Origin: Symbiodinium natans
Taxonomy: Eukaryota; Sar; Dinophyceae; Suessiales; Symbiodiniaceae
Direction of reading: 5' to 3'
NCBI GenBank assembly: GCA_905221605.1
Contig: CAJNDS010002456.1
Span: forward strand, 217,795 to 281,794
Length of the DNA: 64,000 nucleotides
This document shows positions 9,830 through 18,776 of the stretch, one piece after another. The notes beneath the pieces were generated by a model. The model saw nothing but the letters and a program-made list of their open reading frames with translations, was not told the origin of the DNA and searched no databases. Position 1 is the stretch's first letter. Every line of letters starts with the position of its first letter. Both the position numbers and the translations under genes were made by a program.

Positions 9830-10010
9830 CCCTAAACCCTAAACCCTCAACCCTCAACCCTAAACCCTGTGAAACCCAAAGCCCGAAAGCTTTTGAGGCT
9901 CTTGGGTCCGGTAGAGGGGCGCTTTGACGAGTATGCTGAGGAGATGGGCGGCTTGGCTTCCGACTGCTTAAGGGTTTAGGGTTTGGGGTTTAGGGTTTAG
10001 GGTTTGGGGT
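9830..10010. repeat. Two opposed interstitial telomeric arrays
   Basis: CCCTAAA/CCCTCAA units at 9830-9868 and TTTAGGG/TTTGGGG units at 9968-10010 lie in inverted orientation about 100 bp apart. Confidence 0.85.
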
Positions 10011-10480
10011 GTACATTTGCTTAAGGGTTCGGGAGGTTTTTGAGTTTTGGGCCTTCAGGGTCGCACACAGATAGAGGGGAATGCAGGCCTCAACAACCCA
10101 CCATCTCATACAGGGCCCCTGGTTTCTTGTCTCACCCACCGTGCTCAGCCGAGGCTTCTTGCAGGACTGGCGGAAAGTGTCACTCCGCCGTTTCTGCCTC
10201 TTTGCTGCGATCTTCGCTGATCTTCGGTGTATTATCCCATGACTCATGTGTCATGAGGCACATACTGTTCAGGATCGGGGTGTAAACCAGACCAGCCCCG
10301 AAGTGTGTCGAAACGCCACGGCTGGCATGGATCTTGCTTGAACGCAGATCGAAATTGGAAACCATCAGTCCCTTCCCGCAACCAATCTCTTCAGAAGGTA
10401 TGCTATTCCCCGTCTGATTTCACTCCTAAATCAGGGCTTAACCGCGCAAGATTTCCCAACACAGTCCAAGCATATCACTA
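10011..10480. other. Region open on both strands
   Basis: Plus 10040-10285 and minus 9990-10247 both look protein-like; the minus one has KIAAKRQKRRSDTFRQSCKK. No splice signal decides between them. Confidence 0.25.
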
Positions 10481-10634
10481 AATCCCAACTAGCACCAGCT
10501 CTGGAAGTCTTACGAAATTAAGTCCCGTAGCGCACATGGGCTGCATCTCAGAGATCTCGCGAACGTTCGCTCCTGAGGTGAAGTCGCTGCTCTGTACGTC
10601 TTCATGGTGTCCTGCAGGGTGCTGGCAGCTGTTA

Positions 10635-10895
10635 CTACCACAGACGTTGCTCGATGGCATGACAAGAGGAGCCTGGAACATCGTTGCCTGTTGACATGAG
10701 AACTCTTCGAGAGTTTCCTCCTACAGTGGGGTAGTTCTCAACATGAAGCCAACCCCCCGGAGACAAGAATGTCAGGACGGCTGCCAAGTCTCGAGCGTAG
10801 AGGCGTAGATCTGCAGCTTGTAAAGCGCCTCCGCAGGGCCTCCAACAGTCCATAAACCTCGATGCCCAGCCGAAAAGCGGACCCCAACAATGCAC
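10635..10895 (-). CDS. Candidate 86-codon exon
   Basis: Minus strand, with CGGALQAADLRLYARDLAAV and FLSPGGWLHVENYPTVGGNS, a balanced globular-looking composition. A second minus frame overlaps (EVYGLLEALRRRFTSCRS, right after GGCATCGAG), so the frame is uncertain. The plus-strand ORF from 10862 overlaps the 5' edge. Not recognised. Confidence 0.4.
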   Translation of the reverse strand: MHCWGPLFGWASRFMDCWRPCGGALQAADLRLYARDLAAVLTFLSPGGWLHVENYPTVGGNSRRVLMSTGNDVPGSSCHAIEQRLW

Positions 10896-11089
10896 TGGAT
10901 AAGTTATGCTTGCAATGTCCGGACCGCGCTGGTACGCCTGGGCCGGGATCGCAACGAATAATTGTAAACGCTTGCGTGCGCCGCCTCGGCAGCCGGGCCG
11001 GCCCAGAGGACAGACATCAGAGTGAGTCTGGAGAACGCGCGAAAAGACCTGGAGCTCTCAGGGCTACGCATGGCTTCGGAGGGGTTTAG
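10862..11089 (+). CDS. Candidate 75-aa protein
   Basis: ATG to TAG, complete: MPSRKADPNNALDKLCLQCP, then Gly/Pro and Arg-rich. The stop lies inside an interstitial TTTAGGG array. It could be a first exon with a donor upstream of the array. Function unknown. Confidence 0.45.
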   Translation: MPSRKADPNNALDKLCLQCPDRAGTPGPGSQRIIVNACVRRLGSRAGPEDRHQSESGERAKRPGALRATHGFGGV

Positions 11090-11192
11090 GGTTTAGGGTT
11101 TAGGGTTTTGGGTTTTGGGTTTAGGGTTTAGGGTTTTAGGGTTTAGGGTTTCGAGGCCAAACCCCCGTAATTAGCGTTAGGGTTTGGGGTTT
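11081..11192. repeat. Interstitial TTTAGGG array
   Basis: Eight or more TTTAGGG/TTTTGGG units at 11081-11152, with a short second patch at 11178-11192. Confidence 0.92.
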
Positions 11193-11219
11193 CGGCTTTC
11201 GGGCACCTAGCACACCGAC

Positions 11220-11372
11220 ATGGGGGCCGAAGACCCGAGATGGCATGTCAAAGCACTGGTCACAGACTTCACGGGCAAGAGCTTGAGATATCCTCCTGAG
11301 TTCTCAAACAGTTTGGGAACTGTTTGCTTTGGTGGTGTTTGCTCCTGCCAGCTAGACTGTGCTGGGGTGTAG
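11220..11372 (+). CDS. Candidate 50-aa protein or first exon
   Basis: ATG to TAG complete: MGAEDPRWHVKALVTDFTGK, then LRYPPEFSNSLGTVC. The start is clean and the composition balanced. It may be the first exon of a plus-strand gene continuing into the hydrophobic exons at 11519 and 11817; possible donors are the GTs in TTTGGTGGTGTTTG. Minus-strand frames overlap. Confidence 0.45.
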   Translation: MGAEDPRWHVKALVTDFTGKSLRYPPEFSNSLGTVCFGGVCSCQLDCAGV

Positions 11373-11518
11373 ACCGTAGACAGCGCCGATCGGAAGGAGA
11401 CAAGTCCCATCGAGTCTCAGGCAAACATCTGCACGAAGTGAAGGAACATCCCGCATTGAGCATTGAAACGTATTGAGTAGTTTGAGGACGAGTTGTGTTT
11501 TGTTTGTATCTGCCCAAG

Positions 11519-11635
11519 GTGACCTACGGTCGAGCTGCGGCTGGAGGGTTTGCAGCAGCCTTGCCGGGCTTTGCCTTCTCCCTCATCGCCCTCACGCTTT
11601 CGCTGGTTTGCTATTGCTGCTGGTGCTTGAGATAG
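11519..11635 (+). CDS. Candidate membrane-segment exon
   Basis: Begins at CCCAAG|GTG and reads VTYGRAAAGGFAAALPGFAF, then a membrane-type helix SLIALTLSLVCYCCWCLR to TAG. Either the C-terminus of a protein or an internal exon leaving at the GTGCTT before the stop. The Ala/Gly run followed by a 20-residue hydrophobic stretch is a good transmembrane signature. Family unknown. Confidence 0.45.
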   Translation: MTYGRAAAGGFAAALPGFAFSLIALTLSLVCYCCWCLR

Positions 11636-11816
11636 TCACAACATGAAACAAGCCCTAAGGCCCTGAAACCATAAGCTTGCCTGAGCGCACGGAAGCTTAC
11701 GGGGCCACGAAGTATTCTGAAACATGGGAGTTAGACCATCTACGACAATAGCAGCATGGCGCAGCGCAGCGCAGCGAGGTCAACTTCATGTGTGCTGCGG
11801 CCTGGAACTTGCCATA

Positions 11817-12066
11817 GACAGCTTCGGTCTTCGCCCCCTTGGCAGCCTTACTCGTTTTCTTCTTTGCCGACATGAGATATGCTTGGGATGCTGTTTTCCG
11901 AGGCTGCTTGTCTGACTTTAGAGTATATCCTTACAGCCAGGTTTATTCCGGGACATGGACATGGAGAAGGCTTTGGAGGAGTGGAACTTGGTGCAGGTGG
12001 GTGACGTCCTATCTGTGCGAATTGCAGCAGTTGCTTGATACACAGGACAGCGCTGTGACGGCCTAA
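11817..12066 (+). CDS. Candidate exon(s), membrane helix then acidic helix
   Basis: After CTTGCCATAG the frame reads TASVFAPLAALLVFFFADMR, a clear hydrophobic helix with a charged end. A second exon-like block, 11941-11996, is bounded by CAGCCAG and by GTGCAG|GTGGGT; in another frame it reads LFRDMDMEKALEEWNLVQ. The two cannot both be read as one continuous frame. Confidence 0.4.
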
Positions 12067-12068
12067 AC

Positions 12069-12416
12069 ATGATTCCTTCTCGTTCGCACCGGTGTCAGGC
12101 TACTCTGCGGCAGGTCTCTGGCACCCCGGTCTTCAGAAAGTCTTGTGTTTTGGGGGAGTTAGTGTTCAGAAGTTGCGACGGTGCTGCTTTGTCTTTTGGA
12201 GTCTTGGCACTCCTGGCCACGTGGAGATCAGCTCCGCAAGGCAAGATCAGCGGCTCCCTCTTCATACTGGGAGCAACGTGCTTTGCAACGCTCCTGCTTC
12301 CTGGTCAGCATGGTCGCGAAAGTCTCACGCTGCTTCATCGGCTTTCATGTCTTGCAGCGCTTCCAGAGAGGAGCCCTGGAAAGTACTTGAAGACGCGTCA
12401 TCTTCCCATGTCCTGA
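12069..12416 (+). CDS. Candidate 115-aa ORF with hydrophobic segments
   Basis: ATG to TGA complete. Two hydrophobic stretches, LSFGVLALLATWRSAP and GSLFILGATCFATLLLPG, suggest membrane helices. With 11.2-12.1 kb it makes a run of plus-strand membrane-type segments, possibly one gene. I cannot name a family. Confidence 0.4.
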   Translation: MIPSRSHRCQATLRQVSGTPVFRKSCVLGELVFRSCDGAALSFGVLALLATWRSAPQGKISGSLFILGATCFATLLLPGQHGRESLTLLHRLSCLAALPERSPGKYLKTRHLPMS

Positions 12417-12490
12417 ACATCGAAGGCTGACACTCCCCACCGCTTCGAAAACTGGGGGGACCTTGTCACTTCACAGCTTTTTTTCTCAAC

Positions 12491-12685
12491 TTGAGGTTCC
12501 TGGCGGAGCAGTTGCTGACTGCGGATCTCCTGAGGCAGTCTTTTTTTTTGGCGGGGGGAAAAATGCTCGAGATTCTTCGTGGTGCGCTTCTGCCCTGCCT
12601 CAAGAGAGCTTGTTCCCGTTCACTTGCAGGAACAACTTTGTCGACACTGGCTTGTGGATGGGATGGCTCTATCCACCTATACTGA
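12491..12685 (+). CDS. Candidate 64-codon exon
   Basis: Preceded by TTTTTTTCTCAACTTGAG|G, a strong polypyrimidine-AG acceptor. Reads RFLAEQLLTADLLRQSFFLA, GGKMLEILRGALLPCLK and ends GWDGSIHLY. Amphipathic helices are likely. Another frame across the same DNA (12463-12702) is less balanced. Confidence 0.45.
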   Translation: MRFLAEQLLTADLLRQSFFLAGGKMLEILRGALLPCLKRACSRSLAGTTLSTLACGWDGSIHLY

Positions 12686-12853
12686 GCCCTGACCGAAGCT
12701 AACTCAATGTACCTTCATGATGGACAAGAGGATGCTTTCGTGCTCTTCGTGACCCATGTTGGATCTCAGCTCACATGCCCATGTATAGCATACGATCGTC
12801 CATGTCGAAGTCTCGGTACCCTAAGGCCCTAGGTAGAAGCACACCCCCCCAAA

Positions 12854-13042
12854 ATGTCACGTTCACTGCTGCAATATACTTTGTGTGCTTGCGGTTCCTT
12901 ACTGCTGGGCTGTAGCCAGAAAAGCAGCTCAAGGCTCTTTGCCTACTCGATGTTTCGAGCTGCTGCCGTTACTGAGAAGGCCAGCCGGGTGGCTCCCCTC
13001 GTTTCTTGGATGAGACGTTTCGGGCACATGGAGTTTGTGTAA
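12854..13042 (+). CDS. Candidate 62-aa protein
   Basis: ATG to TAA complete. MSRSLLQYTLCACGSLLLGC resembles a short signal or mitochondrial presequence; the rest is basic and ends in SWMRRFGHMEFV. Could be complete or a first exon. Confidence 0.45.
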   Translation: MSRSLLQYTLCACGSLLLGCSQKSSSRLFAYSMFRAAAVTEKASRVAPLVSWMRRFGHMEFV

Positions 13043-13635
13043 TGCAGCTCTACATCTGCAGCGCAGGGCTGAAGAACCGGATGGTTTGAAGATCTACGTG
13101 TTTTTTTCGAAGATGCAAAGTCGGATCACTGGCCTACAGCTGGATAGGTTTCTGTAGAAGTAGCTGCCGGGCTTCGAGCTTGCGTTTTGGGTCTTCGGGT
13201 TGGGTACAGAACGTGGGGGTTAAAGGGTGAACCTTCAACCGAAAATCCATGACGCTCCCATTCATCAAGGGTCAGAAGACTCCTGCGCGCCCGAAGATGT
13301 TAATTTCTTCCTGTAAACCCTGCACCCTCAACCTTAAACCTCCCAAAAGCTCTCCCAGGTGAACTCGTGGAAGTTCGATCCAGGAGACCAAGGAGACGCC
13401 CAGTGGATGGATGCAGACCGTCAATACGCCCTTTGGATGCCGAAAATTCCCCTCCCCCGCCCCCCCCCCCCCATCTCGAACCGAAGACAGCGCAATAACG
13501 CAATAAGATTGAGCATCGAAAGGTCTCTCATGGGGTATGATGTCTTGGTCAGCGCGCTTTTGCAATGGCACGAGATGCTTTGTGGCAAGCCTGTGACATC
13601 AACAGTGGCAGAGCTACAGTGCTCCACACGCCTTT
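13043..13635. other. No secure gene
   Basis: Holds a CCCTGCACCCTCAACC patch (degenerate telomere-type, 13317-13340) and a C13 tract (13460-13472). Frames on both strands cross the C tract and are unreliable. Confidence 0.4.
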
Positions 13636-13877
13636 CTAAGAGGCCGAGTAAACATCGGCTGCACTCGGTTGCCTGATCTCTGCCCACCCGACACGGCCAT
13701 AGACGGAAAGTGAATTGTCTCGCACGTCAATCCCTTTCAATGCCACTCGAAATCGGATGAAATGTAGGCCGTTCGCATCGATTGGAGGCTCTTCTTGGCC
13801 GATCATCAGTGTCACCATACGTTGTTCGCCTGCGATGAGCACCAAGGATGGGAAACGCTTTGTTTTCCCGAATGAAT
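13636..13877 (-). CDS. Candidate C-terminal exon, good composition
   Basis: Minus strand. The acceptor is CTTTTTCCATGCAAAG|A at 13878, and the frame stays open to TAG 13636. It includes RFPSLVLIAGEQRMVTLMIG, GLHFIRFRVALKGIDVRDNS and YGRVGWAEIRQPSAADVYSA, with an alternating hydrophobic beta-type pattern typical of a folded domain. It is one of the most convincing exons in the window. Two more minus blocks lie upstream (14128-14325, 14422-14694) and may be the same gene. Family not recognised. Confidence 0.55.
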
Positions 13878-14127
13878 CTTTGCATGGAAAAAGCAGAGAT
13901 TATCTCCGAAGAAGATCCCCCGGGATATGAACTGATGACTGATTCTCAAGAGAGACATGCCGGACGTTAGCCATGACAACACAAGACTTGTTCAGACTTG
14001 TTCAACTTGATATATAAAAAGCATATACACATATTGTATTGAATTACATGAGAGTATTACATTCTGCTGGACAAGAAGTGCAATTAGCGGTGGCAATAGC
14101 TCAGGGATCTTCTCAGCCATTTTGTGA

Positions 14128-14325
14128 TCACGTGGCGCCGGGCGTGTTAGCAGCAACTGCAGAAGACTGCCCGAGGTCGTTCAATACATCATCCAAAGCG
14201 AAGCAGGCTTTTACATGAAAGGGGTTCGGCTTACGGCCGGATCTGTCCAGAAGATGAGCTGCTTGCCTGCAGAAATGGATGTTAGCACGTGGTTCCTGAT
14301 CACGGTTCAGGGGTACCGACTTCAT
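14128..14325 (-). CDS. Candidate exon
   Basis: Minus strand, reading NRDQEPRANIHFCRQAAHLL, NPFHVKACFALDDVLNDLGQ and ending in an Ala/Thr-rich tail at TGA. A GTGATC donor overlaps the stop. It sits between two other minus exons and overlaps the 66-bp duplication at its 5' edge. Confidence 0.45.
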   Translation of the reverse strand: MKSVPLNRDQEPRANIHFCRQAAHLLDRSGRKPNPFHVKACFALDDVLNDLGQSSAVAANTPGAT

Positions 14326-14433
14326 TCCCAGACAAAAAAGGTGTTGATGGCAGCCTCATGTGGAGGCACAGTTCAGGGGTACCGACTTCATTCCCAGACA
14401 AAAAAGGTGTTGATGGCAGCCTCATGTGGAGGC
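14305..14433. repeat. 66-bp tandem duplication
   Basis: Two head-to-tail copies, 14305-14370 and 14371-14433, identical at essentially every base. The unit is 22 codons long, so on the minus strand both copies read MRLPSTPFLSGNEVGTPE in the same frame. Confidence 0.97.
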
Positions 14434-14694
14434 TGTGATTGCATAGGTGCACCACGCCACAACATTGTGGTCGAAAGCGCTTCGCGCGACCGCCTTGCAG
14501 AAACCCAGCGGAGAGTGTTTTGGCGTTGTGAGAATCGCATCGGCAGTTGTGCAATCAGATGCACTTAAGACGCTGACAATGCACAGGAAAGTCCCAATTG
14601 ATGCTGTGATACCAAACGCCCAATTCATGAACTCGCATGGTTGGTCGATCGAGTATCCCGCGTCCAGAACTTCGCAACGCCCATTCACAGCAAC
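14422..14694 (-). CDS. Candidate exon with membrane helix
   Basis: The acceptor is CGACAG|GTTGCTGTG at 14695, and the frame is open to 14422. Reads GRCEVLDAGYSIDQPCEFMN, then hydrophobic WAFGITASIGTFLCIVSVLS, then DAILTTPKHSPLGFCKAVAR. The AG|GT junction and the cysteine and glycine spacing look real. It runs into the 66-bp duplication. Confidence 0.45.
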   Translation of the reverse strand, partial: VAVNGRCEVLDAGYSIDQPCEFMNWAFGITASIGTFLCIVSVLSASDCTTADAILTTPKHSPLGFCKAVARSAFDHNVVAWCTYAITAST

Positions 14695-15106
14695 CTGTCG
14701 TTTTCGCTGGCAGCCGAAGCATGAGATGATGCTCAGCCAAGGCTACTACATTGCAGCACTCACCTTCAGTCTCTTTGCAAGGTTTCTGAGTGATGGATGA
14801 TGGCGGGCTGACCACTGCTGCGTGAACGTTTGATTTTGAATGCCGAGCAGGTGGCAGCATCACGCTCAAGAGAGCAGATGACCAGCAAGGATCTTCATGA
14901 TCTGGTCCTGATACATGTGATACTCTTAAACGACATATAAGTGCCTTGTCCGGCAGCCTGCAGCAGGTTAGTGCATCTCTAACCCAACAAGTTTCCCAGC
15001 AACACAACATCAAGCTGTGCCTGTCCGACTGCAGGCTGCCATCGCAAGCTTTAGTCGAGTCAAGATAGCTAGCCGGCACATGCAGATCGGGGACATATCG
15101 TACCAC
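14555..15106 (-). CDS. Candidate 183-codon ORF, minus
   Basis: Continuous frame; the distal part is most protein-like: RYVPDLHVPASYLDSTKACD, SDRHSLMLCCWETCWVRDAL and CRLRVSHVSGPDHEDPCWSS. Its 3' third overlaps the 14422-14694 exon in another frame, so the true exon probably covers about 14780-15106 only. Cys-rich. Not recognised. Confidence 0.4.
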   Translation of the reverse strand: MVRYVPDLHVPASYLDSTKACDGSLQSDRHSLMLCCWETCWVRDALTCCRLPDKALICRLRVSHVSGPDHEDPCWSSALLSVMLPPARHSKSNVHAAVVSPPSSITQKPCKETEGECCNVVALAEHHLMLRLPAKTTGCCEWALRSSGRGILDRPTMRVHELGVWYHSINWDFPVHCQRLKCI

Positions 15107-15228
15107 ATTGTCACCCTCAAAGCGGCTTAGGGTGTCGAAAGTAAGTTGTGCGGGGGCATACTTGCCAATTTGCGCGTTGGAAATGCTGTTCGCCGGCCAA
15201 GCCGTGAACGCGAGGCCTTGTCAACTTG

Positions 15229-15565
15229 TCACTTCTTTTTTGTTTTTGCATAGCAGCTTGGACGAATAATCCTGGATTCGACGTGTGTCCCCAATTGCGC
15301 ATTGACTATGGCCATTGATGCCAAGCAAGTCTTCGATTGCCACTGGAAGACGAAGCCTCGCAGTCTTGAGCACAAGAATTTTTTCAGCACGAGAGAAAAG
15401 TTGACCTCACTCGGCCACCATGGCGTTGCTGCGGGAAGCCATCGTAACGTCAACGAGTGCGTGCCTGCCTCAAGCATTTTAAAGGGTGAGAACCACCCGT
15501 CTTGGCGCATGCTTGAATCTGATGTGAGCTGGATGGAAGAGCTAAACACGTCCGTATCCACATGA
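15229..15565. CDS. Coding-like block, strand undecided
   Basis: Minus 15229-15561 (110 codons, with SMRQDGWFSPFKMLEAGTHS and LKKFLCSRLRGFVFQWQSKT) and plus 15302-15565 (ATG 15308; AIDAKQVFDCHWKTKPRSLE and SWRMLESDVSWMEELN) are both open with good composition and similar third-position GC. The plus frame has a proper ATG and is complete; the minus frame would extend the minus cluster downstream. Confidence 0.4.
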
Positions 15566-16025
15566 ATCCGCTACATGTATGGTCTGATTGCTGGGCGGCA
15601 TGTTGTTCTTATAGACAACTTAGACTTTGCTGGCAAGACATTTCAGTAAGCTTGTACAGCGTGGTTGATGTAGTGTTGCTCTTGTTCCGTCTTGTTCCAC
15701 AAACAGTGCTTGCAGCATACGGATATCAACTTAAAGGACCATTGAAATTTATGGTGGTTCGTTGCGGGTCGTGTGCATGCATGTGCATGCGGTAGGGTTT
15801 TGGGTGTTCTCGCTGTGGCGTCGTGCGCATTCATTTTCGCGAATGACGACCATCTCGGCGTTTTCGTTGCCCCGTGCCGCTCTCGTTGTGGCGCAGCGCG
15901 CATTTTGATTTGACGTGGCAACAACAACCCAGACATCGGTTTCATTTGCAGGCGCAGCACTGTCGCCGTCTCGGGGGCTCGATTTCGTGCATGGCTAAAC
16001 AAGCTACTGGGGACTGAGCCTCCAG

Positions 16026-16185
16026 GGGTACTCGGAAGCCAACAGTGAACGTCGTGGTGTTCGATAGGCTCTCAAGGGCGCCTGTGAGTGCCGAAGTGAA
16101 CTTCGAAGACTCTTCGCGGCTCGTGGTCGTGTACTCACTTTGCTCACTTTGGAATCCTCGAAGACGCCCGGGCTCGTGCAGCTAG
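16026..16185 (+). CDS. Candidate exon after CCTCCAG|G
   Basis: Reads KPTVNVVVFDRLSRAPVSAE, VNFEDSSRLVVVYSLCSL to TAG 16185, with beta-strand-like alternation. Competes with the overlapping 16063-16415 frame. Confidence 0.35.
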
Positions 16186-16415
16186 TCGCACTGGAATGCT
16201 CGACGGGTGACATGTGTGATTTTCATTCCTCCAGAATGCCGCCCTGTTCGGGGGCGACACCGACAGAGGTTGCTTTTGCTTGGTCATCTTGTTGCGGTGC
16301 AGGCAGGCTACATGTCTTACATCACCTGCTGCAGCTAGAGCCGGTTCCATCAGCCATCAGTGCAAGTCCACGCGCCAAGCCTTTGGTACGACAAAACCAA
16401 CAAAGAATGTTCTGA
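16063..16415 (+). CDS. Candidate 116-codon exon
   Basis: Open between a TAG at 16060 and TGA 16415, without ATG. Reads CECRSELRRLFAARGRVLTL, LESSKTPGLVQLVALECSTG and HVLHHLLQLEPVPSAISASP. It is longer than the competing frame and so slightly favoured. Function unknown. Confidence 0.4.
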
Positions 16416-16483
16416 ATTTTAAAGCGGGAGCTCTTCACAGCTCTGTTTTAGAGAGGCTTTGCCTAAGCCTCCTCCAAGTCTCC

Positions 16484-16609
16484 AAGTCAGAGGTGAAAGA
16501 TGTCCCCGAAATCAGGAAAACATTGGACTCTGATGTAATCTGCAGAGCTTGCAGAGCTTGGAGAGCCCAGATGCTACAAATCTGTAGAGTTAGCCTCGGC
16601 CGGCTGTAA
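16484..16609 (+). CDS. Candidate exon, charged then Cys-rich
   Basis: After CTCCAAG the frame reads SEVKDVPEIRKTLDSDVICR, ACRAWRAQMLQICRVSLGRL to TAA. The minus strand is open across the same DNA (16435-16863 and 16574-16870). From 16610 to 17157 only competing short frames are present (16724-16921 + the best). Confidence 0.35.
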   Translation, partial: KSEVKDVPEIRKTLDSDVICRACRAWRAQMLQICRVSLGRL

Positions 16610-17157
16610 GAGGCGCGCAGTTCCCGACTTCGCGAGAAACTGCCAAGAGCAAGTGCGGACGCTCCAAACGGAGAACATCCATGAAGAGGACCAGAGAGGA
16701 TCAGAGAGGGCCGTGGGCAAAAAGTGACAGAGCAACTTCTTGCCAATCCGGGCTGCGACGTAACTTGTGTAGCTGAGGCTTGCAGGGTCCTTGGATGCCG
16801 CCGCTGCCCCATGGTGCCCCTCAATATGAGAAAGGGGGGCCCTATCACAGCAGGGACCTCCAAGCAACAAAAGGCATCAGGGCACCTTATCGGGATCCTT
16901 TTTGTAAGGGGATCCTACTAATTTGGGGTCGATGTTAAAGGGGCCCCCCGTTTCGTAAACCCTCAATGTCAAAAGCGATGAGGATGCCGGCCATGCCTTT
17001 CAGCAAGTGAAGCGGCACAGGGCAGCGAAGCCCTGCTGGCTGCCCGGAGTGGAAGTCCGAGCCCTTTGTTGTCTGTTTCCAGAATGTACTCTTTCCTATA
17101 CATACTGGTATGGAACACACACATACACAGTTTCTAGAGTGTGTTAAATAAATTCAT

Positions 17158-17274
17158 AAATATATATATATATATATGTACACATAAGGATCGGCATAGA
17201 TGTATATAGGTATATATATATATATACATATATGTACCTGTTTTTGTATATGTACGCATACATATATGTAAATA
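17158..17274. repeat. (TA)n-rich microsatellite cluster
   Basis: TATATA and TATG/TACA alternations in two patches separated by about 30 bp. Confidence 0.9.
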
Positions 17275-17532
17275 TGGCTCTTCCTCGTATTTTGATCATG
17301 GTGGGGTCTGCCGGCGTTGGTGTCAAAGGACGCTCTGTTTCTGCGATTTTCGTTCCTGTCACACAGAACTCGTAAACCCTACTAAACCCTAAACCCCCCT
17401 GTGTCACGAAAAGACTCTCCATACCGTAAGGTTCTGGGAGCGTGGCTGCTGCCAGAAGGGCCACAGCTGCGTCTTTACTCACAGTGGCCCTCCAGGCTCC
17501 CAGGCCAGGTCTCTCTTCAACAGCACAGGGTA

Positions 17533-17610
17533 CAGGGTTTAAGTTTAGGGTTTAGGGTTTTGGATTTAGGTTTTGGGTATAGGGTTGGGGTTTTGGGTTT
17601 TGGGTTTAAG
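17533..17610. repeat. Interstitial TTTAGGG/TTTTGGG array
   Basis: Degenerate units on plus. A short CCCTAAA patch in the opposite orientation lies at 17373-17398. Confidence 0.85.
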
Positions 17611-17711
17611 GTCCGCTCGCGCTTCCACTTCTCCCGATTTCTCCTGTAGCATCCAAGTGAATATCTGTGGGGATAAACGGGCTTGGGGAATTCAATCTGG
17701 ATGCGTTAGGC

Positions 17712-18059
17712 TTATGAACTGAATGTTTGTGATACAGAAGCCAAAGACATCCAAAGACCATCGAATTCTTGCAGGGATTCCTGGACTTGAACTCGCTGGT
17801 GGTGGAGCCCTGCTGGTACTTCCGCAGGGGCTGCTGTACCAAGGGCTTTTCGTGCCCATACAGCCACGAGGCCGCGACCTGGGCTTAAGGTTTGGCAGAG
17901 GGTTTTAGGTTTAGGGCTTGACTCGGGAAAAAAGGATATCTGACAATCTTGGCTTCCTTGCAAAAGACCGTTTACCCATCCCGCGCAAAAAATCCTCTTT
18001 ACCACAGTAGTCTCGCGACGGCTCCCTCGTTTCAAAGCATGCCCAAGTTCTTTTTGCAT
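17712..18059 (-). CDS. Candidate 115-aa protein
   Basis: ATG to TGA complete on minus: MQKELGHALKRGSRRETTVV, then KRIFCAGWVNGLLQGSQDCQ, and an Ala/Gln-rich C-terminus (HHQRVQVQESLQEFDGLWMS). A TTTAGGG-type patch (17886-17918) is inside the frame. Charged helices are likely. Not recognised. Confidence 0.45.
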   Translation of the reverse strand: MQKELGHALKRGSRRETTVVKRIFCAGWVNGLLQGSQDCQISFFPESSPKPKTLCQTLSPGRGLVAVWARKALGTAAPAEVPAGLHHQRVQVQESLQEFDGLWMSLASVSQTFSS

Positions 18060-18424
18060 GTCATGTCATGAGTTTTTTGCCATGCAAAGTATTTCCGCTT
18101 GGCAACCCGAAACCCAAAAGGGAGGTGGCGAATAGGACTAGGTGGGTTACCCGCAAGCCTCAAGCCAAAGGGAGATGGTTTTTCCGCAGCGGAAGTGGGA
18201 GGTCAGGGAGCTGAATGACATGCCCAGACAGAGTTGGTGGGAGGTGCGGAAACGGCACGGACTTGTGGCAGGGAGGGTGGGTGGTGTGGGGGCGGCACTC
18301 TTCATGGTCCCATTTTCCAAACAAATCTAGAACCGTAAAGCTTCGCAGCTTGGGGCGTCGATGTAGGACCCACTGACCGGCAGGACTTTCAGCAGCGCTT
18401 GTCGCAGCAGCCGCAGCCTGCCAT

Positions 18425-18757
18425 TCAGTTGGGCAGATTCATTTGTCGCTGCACTGCCCTGCGAGTGTGAAGACAGTGTGTGTAAGGGTGAGCCGGTTTG
18501 GCAAGTTTCAAGCGTTGCTGGGCAGTGGGTACATTGACGCAAAGCAGCGCAAAGTCAAGTGCCATGAGGGCAAACCAGCTGCTTTTGGCGGGGCCCTCGG
18601 CCTTCGTCGTTGGAGAAGAGCACATCAACGCAGCTCGCCTCAGCGATTCGAAGATGGCTCTTTTTAGGCATGCAAGTTGCAGAGTCATTGTAGAGAGATG
18701 TAGAGATGTTCTTTGATCCATTGACGAGGTACCGGCGCAAACGGTGAAGGCTCTCAT
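18425..18757 (-). CDS. Candidate 110-codon ORF
   Basis: Minus frame with LKRAIFESLRRAALMCSS, AKSSWFALMALDFALLCVNV and PTAQQRLKLAKPAHPYTH, an amphipathic and hydrophobic mix. The plus strand is also open (18443-18716). Only short frames at 18060-18424. Confidence 0.35.
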   Translation of the reverse strand: MRAFTVCAGTSSMDQRTSLHLSTMTLQLACLKRAIFESLRRAALMCSSPTTKAEGPAKSSWFALMALDFALLCVNVPTAQQRLKLAKPAHPYTHCLHTRRAVQRQMNLPN

Positions 18758-18776
18758 AGGCGTGTCTCATCGTCGC

